Origin: Amorphochlora amoebiformis
Taxonomy: Eukaryota; Cercozoa; Chlorarachniophyceae
Assembly (NCBI GenBank): GCA_054601695.1
Contig: BAAHQB010000143.1
Coordinates: 186,001-250,000, forward strand
Direction: 5' to 3'
DNA length: 64,000 bases
Positions 1-64,000 of the stretch are shown piece by piece. A model generated the notes under the pieces. The model was not told the origin of the DNA. It searched no databases and was given only the letters and a program-made list of their open reading frames with translations. The position numbers and the translations under genes are program-made. Each line of letters opens with the position of its first letter. The stretch's first letter is position 1.

Positions 1-141
1 ATGTGTATATATGTATATGCATATATATATTATGTATGTGTATATAATATATAGATATATACATAAATACGGTTGTGTGTTTTTAAATCTTTATAAATGT
101 ATAGAATCTTTTTTTCTTGCAACATTACACACACACACTGT

Positions 142-180
<39 letters not shown>

Positions 181-355
181 AATGATATATTATATAACAT
201 ATCATATGTAGTATATATTGTTAAGAACTTATTTGCATATTTATATACATAGTTGATTAAGCACACACATATATATAAATACATCTAACCTAACCCTAAC
301 CCTAGCCCTAACCCAATCCTAACCCTAACCCCCTAACCGTAACCCTAACCATATA

Positions 356-405
<50 letters not shown>

Positions 406-521
406 TATTTATGTATTTACATATGCGTGAGAGAAAGAGAGGGAACTGAGCTTGTTTTGATTTATACATATGCTCATATATACACTAAATATGTATTTAT
501 TTAATACACATATATGTATAC

Positions 522-555
<34 letters not shown>

Positions 556-713
556 GTGTGTACATTTTAGAAAAATATTAATAATGTGTTTCAAAATCTA
601 GTGTTTAACAATACATGCTTATTTAGTAATTACTACCTCATATATAAGGATTATATTAGTACTAATGATATTAACACTCTCCTTGATACTTAACTTTTTC
701 TTATCTTATTATA
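1..713. other. Left-edge intergenic or 3'-flanking DNA
   Basis: Downstream of the hydrolase stop on the minus strand. Holds (TA)n, (CA)n, the telomere-like block at 284-352 and an AT-rich segment at 590-713 that is probably the hydrolase 3' untranslated region. No gene seen. Confidence 0.6.
284..352 (+). repeat. Telomere-like CCCTAA repeat, degenerate
   Basis: About eleven units of CCCTAA-type with variants (CCTAGC, CCAATC, CCCCTAACCG), internal to the sequence and followed by TA repeat, so an interstitial telomere-like stretch, not a chromosome end. Confidence 0.85.
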
Positions 714-10978
<10,265 letters not shown>

Positions 10979-11221
10979 CGGTCGGGAGATGGTTAAGGGG
11001 CTCGGTGAAGTTGTGGACTCTGTGACATATCAGGGTGACTACAGCTGTCACATAACGACTTTGTGTGACATTGCATTCTGTAACCATATAAACCTCTAAG
11101 ACACAACCCAGGTGGCTCCGAAGAGGCACTGGCGCAGTCTGAGGAGCCATTCGCTTTTGGGACGTTCCCTTGAACACAAGACAGCCCGAGTAAACCTTCC
11201 CGGGAGTGAATTGTATCTTCG
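10979..11221. promoter_or_regulatory. Candidate bidirectional promoter, hydrolase (-) / DDX46 (+)
   Basis: 243 bp lie between two divergent start codons and are free of TA microsatellite. The segment contains TGTGACA at 11021-11027 and 11064-11070 and the inverted form TGTCACA at 11046-11052, so an inverted repeat with a 18-base spacer plus a third half-site. No TATA box stands out. Being a shared promoter is inferred from gene orientation. Confidence 0.5.
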
Positions 11222-23228
<12,007 letters not shown>

Positions 23229-23759
23229 TCTCGAGTCCTAGAATATTTATTGCGTGTTTCTAGAGACTTAAATTCACAACAATCTAAGATTGTATTAATA
23301 TCTCCTCCTAGACCTCGACACTGGCTATACTGTATAGCCTAGATAGCTAGCTGATCTAGCTGATCATGCATCTACTAGATCTAGCGCATGGTCTCTAGCC
23401 AGTCTCTTAGAGTCCAGAGCCTAGAGAGCATCCAAGAATATCATCCAGACGATTTCACCCGCGCGCCGCGGATACAGAATTACATCTACATACTATTACT
23501 CAGTAGATGAACTATAACAAAGTACTAGTACTAGTAAATCAGACACTGAGACCATCTAGACCATATACTTCCAGTACTTCTAGTACTTAGATAGAGATAT
23601 GCTCGCATCGGTTGATCTAGTGACACTGGTGATAATACAATACTTGATTACTCTTAGTATTTCAAAAGTCAGAATAAAATTAGTATACCTTATCTGTGAA
23701 CTACTAGAACTAGGTGAAGTTTTAATAATTATTAAAGTTAGTATGTTCCTCAAATCATT
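23229..23759. other. Convergent intergenic region, CTAG-rich
   Basis: Separates the stop codons of DDX46 (+) and the CNNM-like gene (-). It has no TA microsatellite but is crowded with CTAG, GATC and AGTACT-type palindromic words, for example CTAGATAGCTAGCTGATC at about 23339. It probably holds both 3' untranslated ends. No convincing gene is seen; a 90-codon hydrophobic plus-strand frame starting at 23599 overlaps the antisense of a real exon. Confidence 0.6.
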
Positions 23760-39416
<15,657 letters not shown>

Positions 39417-39701
39417 GGGGCCTTAAACTATGCTTCTTGACAAGACAGGCGGCCCATTCATCCTTTATCTCTAGGTATTCCCCGGAGACTTTTAATCCCG
39501 GGCAGTTCAACACCATCCCTAGATATTCCCCGGAGATTTTGTATCCCGGGACAATATGGTGACTCTGCATGACGTCACGAATTACCCTCGTGAGGTTTCT
39601 ATTGCAGAATTTCAAAAACGAAAACGATGGCTTCCGCGGACAGCTGAGTCGTCTGAGCGCTATTGATTCACCTCTTGAGCTGGCGAAACGTTCTTGTGAT
39701 A
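39417..39701. promoter_or_regulatory. Candidate bidirectional promoter, CNNM (-) / tandem-GAF gene (+)
   Basis: 285 bp between divergent start codons, free of TA microsatellite. It holds a 32-bp direct repeat (39471-39502 and 39519-39550; 28 of 32 bases equal) built around TATTCCCCGGAGA and ATCCCGGG, and a perfect TGACGTCA palindrome (39570-39577), the classic bZIP/CRE site. Function is inferred from position and from the repeated motifs. Confidence 0.55.
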
Positions 39702-58425
<18,724 letters not shown>

Positions 58426-58533
58426 AAATGCTTAACTACGCGAGTAACTGGCAAGAATAATCATGGCTTATAATGCGTATTCTGGAATGTTGTATACTAC
58501 AACAAGTGCAAGCTTTAGTTTGTATCCTGATCA

Positions 58534-58576
<43 letters not shown>

Positions 58577-58579
58577 TTT

Positions 58580-58635
<56 letters not shown>

Positions 58636-59916
58636 TCATATATATATATGTATATATATTTAAATATGTGTGCCGCCTAGATCTGTGATGCCAAAACAAT
58701 ATAGTTTCGGGCGGGTAAATGGGCGGGACAATAAGCTATCGCTGATTACTATGCTACGCTTACTAATATCTAGAATATATATAGTATACACATACATGTG
58801 TGTGTGTGTGTGTATATGTGTATATATGTACATACAGGTATATGTACCTGTGTATAAAATTGCACGCTATAGTAAATACTACAGTATACGTGTTACATTA
58901 TATACGTAAAGTCACTAGCCATCCATTATTATCTAGTTATATGTATCTAACTAGTATCTAGAGTATAATATCTAGAATATCAGAATATATACAACTTAGT
59001 ATCGAAAAGTACATATTCGTACCGTAGTATCTAGAGTATGTATACCTAGATACCGCTCAGCAGCACCATACACACCAACCGTAGTATAATAAAATGTTAA
59101 TTGATACGTAAGCAATGCTTATGCATGCATGCCGCATTATGTCATCATCGAGACCTTACTACTAGCTAGCTAGATCTTATACTCTAACTATATACCTAAA
59201 AGTGAGGAAGTGGGCACATATGACAATATATACAATACAAACATACTAGTTAGCATACCTAACCTACAATTAATACACGTATACGGTACTGATGACATTA
59301 CTTAGAATCTGCAGTGTTATACGTACGCCGGCATACATTGTGCCAGGCACTGGCATATCATATTCGTGATCATCATCATAGTCACTATATATATATCCTA
59401 AATCACCACTGATATGTATACGTATAGCGCAATTACGATACTTATACGTATTGATACGTATACGATACGTATACGTATACGTCTACGATACGCGTACGTA
59501 TTCGTATACGTATACGTCTACGATACGCATACGTATTCGTATACGATACGTATACGTATACGTATACGATACGTATTGATACGTATACGTATTCGCACAA
59601 ACCTGCTTCGTACGTATGAGCATACGTACTGTGTAGCTTTAGAGACTAGAGAGATAGTCTAGATAGTCTACGGTTTGCATACGATTGTTTGTTATGTACA
59701 ATAGTATTGTTCGCACGCTCGTATATACTAGATATAATAGACAATCGAAGGGTTCATTCGTACGTAGTACAAGTGTATGTACAGTAAGACTAGTAAGAAC
59801 ACAGTATAGTATCAGGTAAGCATACAATCAAATATTTTACTTAAAATCCCGTCAGTATAACTGGTGTAATTAACGTGAATCTGGGCATGTGGAATGTATA
59901 CTTGTAGTTGCAGTGT
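58426..59916. other. Convergent intergenic region between the tandem-GAF and AT-hook genes
   Basis: TA microsatellite to about 58660. From about 58660 onward it is free of microsatellite but rich in CTAG and GTAC words (for example TATCTAGAGTATAATATCTAG split at 58957), with a CpG-rich TACGTA array at 59412-59597. No convincing coding exon seen. Confidence 0.6.
59412..59597. repeat. CpG-rich, self-complementary TACG/CGTA array
   Basis: Imperfect tandem of ATACGT and CGTATACG units, including two near-identical copies of a block with ACGTATACGTCTACGATACG (near 59470 and 59506). Almost every sub-unit is a palindrome. It stands out against CpG-poor TA repeats. Confidence 0.85.
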
Positions 59917-60351
59917 CTAGCTAGCTCTAGTGCTCCTAGATTCATAAGGAGGCAAGGTTTGAAGCCTAAGAATTCCTCCTCTTGAGCCAGTTGCTAGACA
60001 CCACTGTGACCTGCGTTTATGTATGCAAAAATTAATATGTCCAGTATGTATGTGCTTCTTAGTGCGACATTGTGCAACCAACCAGTGTTATATTTACCTT
60101 TACATCAGGAACGTACTTAAATTTAGTATGCGTGCAAAGGAAGTCACATAAATAAATATATCGTGTTGTATATCTTTTGGTGTGTATGTACGTACAATAT
60201 ATTTACATATATACGTAATTTATATATATATAATAATCATAATAATAATAATAATAAGTTACACATAAATATATCGTGTTGTATGTCTACAAGTGTGTGT
60301 TTATACATATATACATAATATACATATATACATAATATACAAATATATATG

Positions 60352-60382
<31 letters not shown>

Positions 60383-60422
60383 GATATGTATATGTATATA
60401 TATATATGAAATATATACATAC

Positions 60423-60454
<32 letters not shown>

Positions 60455-60474
60455 GTATATATGTACAATATATT

Positions 60475-60562
<88 letters not shown>

Positions 60563-61088
60563 TATATATATATATATATAATATATATATATAATATGTA
60601 TATTTCACACCTAGGATTAGGGTTCCAAGCTATGCAAGGGAGGGCCAAAAGATCGTAATGTAGTAGTATGTGCTCCATTTCCTCAGGCTTTCGTGACTAA
60701 ACGTACAACATTTATTTATAGATGGGGGAGAGAGAGGATAGATAGACATATAGACGCAGAGAAATTCAAAAGTAGTAATCTATGTATATCACAATATGTA
60801 CATATAATATAGACATTTTTATATATCTTGATTCCACCTGGGCCAGGTTTTTCTTCGGCTTTGGCTTCTTAGGCAATTTCACGTAAGGTCCTAGGAGGCG
60901 GATATCTCTTGTATGTATACATACATGTATACATTTCTCATCTTAGAAAGTACGCATGTATGTACGTATAAGCATTAATATGTGATGTTTATATATATAT
61001 ATATATATATATATACCTGTATAGGAATGTGTATATATCGAGATACATTATATACAGATATGTACAAATGTTAATATACACAGTGTAT

Positions 61089-61139
<51 letters not shown>

Positions 61140-61329
61140 TACATATTTATATATATGTATATATGTATAATATACATATATAAATATGTTATTTACATAC
61201 ATTTGGACATATCCATAAATATATATAAAAAATACATATATAAATATGTTATTTACATACATTGCACATATACCTTTCTTCACGAATTTTTCTCCCTTCT
61301 TGGGCCTCCCTCTTCCCCTTTGTCTGTCA

Positions 61330-61364
<35 letters not shown>

Positions 61365-61374
61365 TTTTTTATAT

Positions 61375-61456
<82 letters not shown>

Positions 61457-61503
61457 ATATAATGCATCTACAGGTATATTTATACACATATATATCCATA
61501 TGT

Positions 61504-61564
<61 letters not shown>

Positions 61565-61927
61565 GGAATATAGATATATATATATATATACATACATACA
61601 TGCATACGTATATAGAGAACGTATAAATAAAAACATATACTACGTATAAAAATACTTTGTGCACATGTAGCTATGTGGATATATACCTCTCTGGTGTGGA
61701 CGTTGGTCCCGCCTAAACAAAAAATGAGCAAAAATCAGTTCTAAGAAAGTGTATCTCTAGAAATATGCAGAATCATACTTGTACACTTACAATACGATAC
61801 TTGTGTGAATAATACAAGGTTATACATTTTATACATACTATATGTAGTTATATATAATATACATACATATATATACATATATACATATATATATTATCTA
61901 TATAGTCATATTTAGAAATATATATAT

Positions 61928-61961
<34 letters not shown>

Positions 61962-62011
61962 AGATCTATGTGTGTATAGTAGGTATAAATATGTATACAT
62001 CTATACATATA

Positions 62012-62062
<51 letters not shown>

Positions 62063-62119
62063 CATGTATATATATATTTACACATTTTTTGTAGCATACT
62101 TTTACACACTATATATATG

Positions 62120-62173
<54 letters not shown>

Positions 62174-62239
62174 TACACTTATAAAAATATTTTTTGTTGT
62201 ACATAACAGCATATATGTATAGGTATATATGTATAATAT

Positions 62240-62276
<37 letters not shown>

Positions 62277-62351
62277 GTATAGAAATGAATTCACACATAT
62301 ATATATAAATATATACATATACATACACACATATATATTATGTACAAATAT

Positions 62352-62407
<56 letters not shown>

Positions 62408-62469
62408 ATATGTGTATATGTATATACAAATATTATATGAGGATTTAGTTATCTTGTATACAAAATATA

Positions 62470-62507
<38 letters not shown>

Positions 62508-63142
62508 AATATGCATGGGAATATATTGGAACATACATGTACACCGAATTACCAAACACAAGTGTACATAAACAATATATATGTATATGTATTATATACA
62601 GGTATCTATTCACATGTATACGTATTAAAATATCTTCATTTGCATATAACATATACATATATATATATATATGCGTGTGTATACATATACATATAATATC
62701 TAAGTTACTTATAAATATATATATATATACGTATATATATATATATATATGTATATACATATATATATATATATATACATATATGTACATATATATTCAT
62801 ATAAAGCATATATTTGTGTGTATGTATGTATATATATACATACATATATATATATATACATATACATATATATATATTTATATACATACACATATATATA
62901 TAACGTATGTAATGTCCACATACACATATCAACCGACGGTACCTAAGTGTACATATGTATAAATGTTATATATAAACCTTAGCATCTGGACGCAGAAACC
63001 AAGGCCTAGTGAGAATCCCGGCAGGGGGTAGTGATAGGATAGGTATTCTGGGATGACGTTTACAAATTTTAAGAATTCCTCAATTATATACATGTATATA
63101 TATAAATATATATATTATGAATACATACTATATGTATATATA

Positions 63143-63223
<81 letters not shown>

Positions 63224-63253
63224 TATGTGTGTATGATTATATATCCGTATATA

Positions 63254-63294
<41 letters not shown>

Positions 63295-63433
63295 GTATAT
63301 ATACATGCATGTGTATATATGTATATGTATGTATATGCATGTATACATATGTATATATGTATATGTATATATATGTATTCAAATATATGTATTTATTTAT
63401 CATATGCATGTATCTACTATACTATATACATAC

Positions 63434-63512
<79 letters not shown>

Positions 63513-63792
63513 TGTATATGTATACATGTACATGTATGTAGATACATATATCTACAAATATATATATATATATATGCGCATAGATAGCACATAAATTAAA
63601 TACGTATCAATATACACATTGTAATGCTCACCCCTGATTTCCCTTCTCCACCCCATTCAGAGAATAGCTTTCTTGATAGTATGACTTCTAAAAATTGGCG
63701 ATTACGGTTACGGTTATGACTATGGATACAGAAGAAGGTATTCACACCTGGCGTTGTGACTTTTTTCCAACCTCAAGACTTATCCCTCCGAT
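59917..63792 (-). CDS. AT-hook protein with WD-like C-terminus, possibly TFIIIC subunit-like (5' partial, 8 exons seen, 156 aa)
   Basis: Exons in transcript order: 63792-63748, 63687-63632, 63047-62978, 61712-61687, 61323-61274, 60890-60838, 60687-60611, 60010-59917, all joining in phase and ending at TAG (59917-59919). The visible part runs from a polar stretch ([12 protein letters not shown]) through a Pro-rich part to an AT-hook, RGRGRPKKG, followed by a Lys/Pro-rich segment, then CIAWNPNP...[15 protein letters not shown], which reads like the last blade of a WD propeller. DNA-binding hook plus WD fold recalls the TFIIIC 110-kDa subunit (GTF3C2-like), but too little is present to be sure. 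A donor-like CAG/GTATGT at 63988 suggests that another exon begins at the window edge. Confidence 0.65.
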
Positions 63793-63899
63793 CTATATAT
63801 GTAGATAACATATATATATGTATATATATATATATGTATATATGTATATATATAAATCTATATTTCCAAATATATATAAATAATATAATATATATATAT

Positions 63900-63933
<34 letters not shown>

Positions 63934-64000
63934 TCGAAATATTATACATATATATATATATACGTATATACATATATATGTACATACCTGTATACGTCTA
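63793..64000. other. Intron of the AT-hook gene at the right edge
   Basis: TA-type microsatellite. At the extreme right, the minus strand reads ...ATACAG followed by GTATGT, so 63988-64000 may be the 3' end of an upstream exon, too short to interpret. Confidence 0.35.

Noticed and set aside
284-352. Chromosome end
   Set aside because: The CCCTAA block is short, degenerate, and continues into TA repeat and gene sequence on both sides.

Overview
This is eukaryotic nuclear DNA, very AT-rich, from an intron-dense protist. Dinucleotide (TA)n/(TG)n tracts fill almost all non-coding DNA, so most long reading frames made of Tyr, Ile, Thr, His and Cys are microsatellite translations, not genes. Reading only the islands of normal base composition, and requiring splice sites and codon phase to agree from exon to exon, gives five spliced protein genes with about 113 introns. 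The exons add up to about 10.4 kb (16% of the window). The four complete exon chains each sum to a multiple of three and end in a stop.

Layout: (1) 714-10978, minus: alpha/beta-hydrolase, 25 exons, 480 aa. (2) 11222-23228, plus: DDX46/Prp5-type DEAD-box splicing helicase, 28 exons, 1328 aa, carrying an unusual tandem domain near its N-terminus. (3) 23760-39416, minus: DUF21/CNNM-CBS-CorC membrane protein, 26 exons, 727 aa. (4) 39702-58425, plus: tandem-GAF coiled-coil protein, 32 exons, about 775 aa. (5) 59917 to beyond the right edge, minus: AT-hook protein with a WD-like C-terminus, 5' partial. The strands alternate: divergent pairs share short candidate promoters (243 and 285 bp) and convergent pairs share CTAG-rich intergenic DNA (531 and 1491 bp).

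The hydrolase and the CNNM-like protein both start with a hydrophobic signal-like segment followed by an acid-poor, Ser/Thr/Arg-rich stretch. This resembles the bipartite leader of complex (secondary) plastids, and CNNM-CBS-CorC proteins also occur in plastids of plants. Together with CCCTAA-type telomere-like sequence, this suggests an alga or algal-derived protist with a complex plastid (alveolate, haptophyte, stramenopile or similar). I cannot name the organism.

Non-coding content: a family of about 315-420 bp elements with TTGTTA...TAACAA ends (five copies), degenerate telomere-like stretches inside introns, short copies of splice-site-spanning segments set in TA tracts, a CpG-rich TACGTA array, and a possible small antisense gene inside an intron. 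All exon boundaries were read by eye; none were checked by alignment or RNA data.
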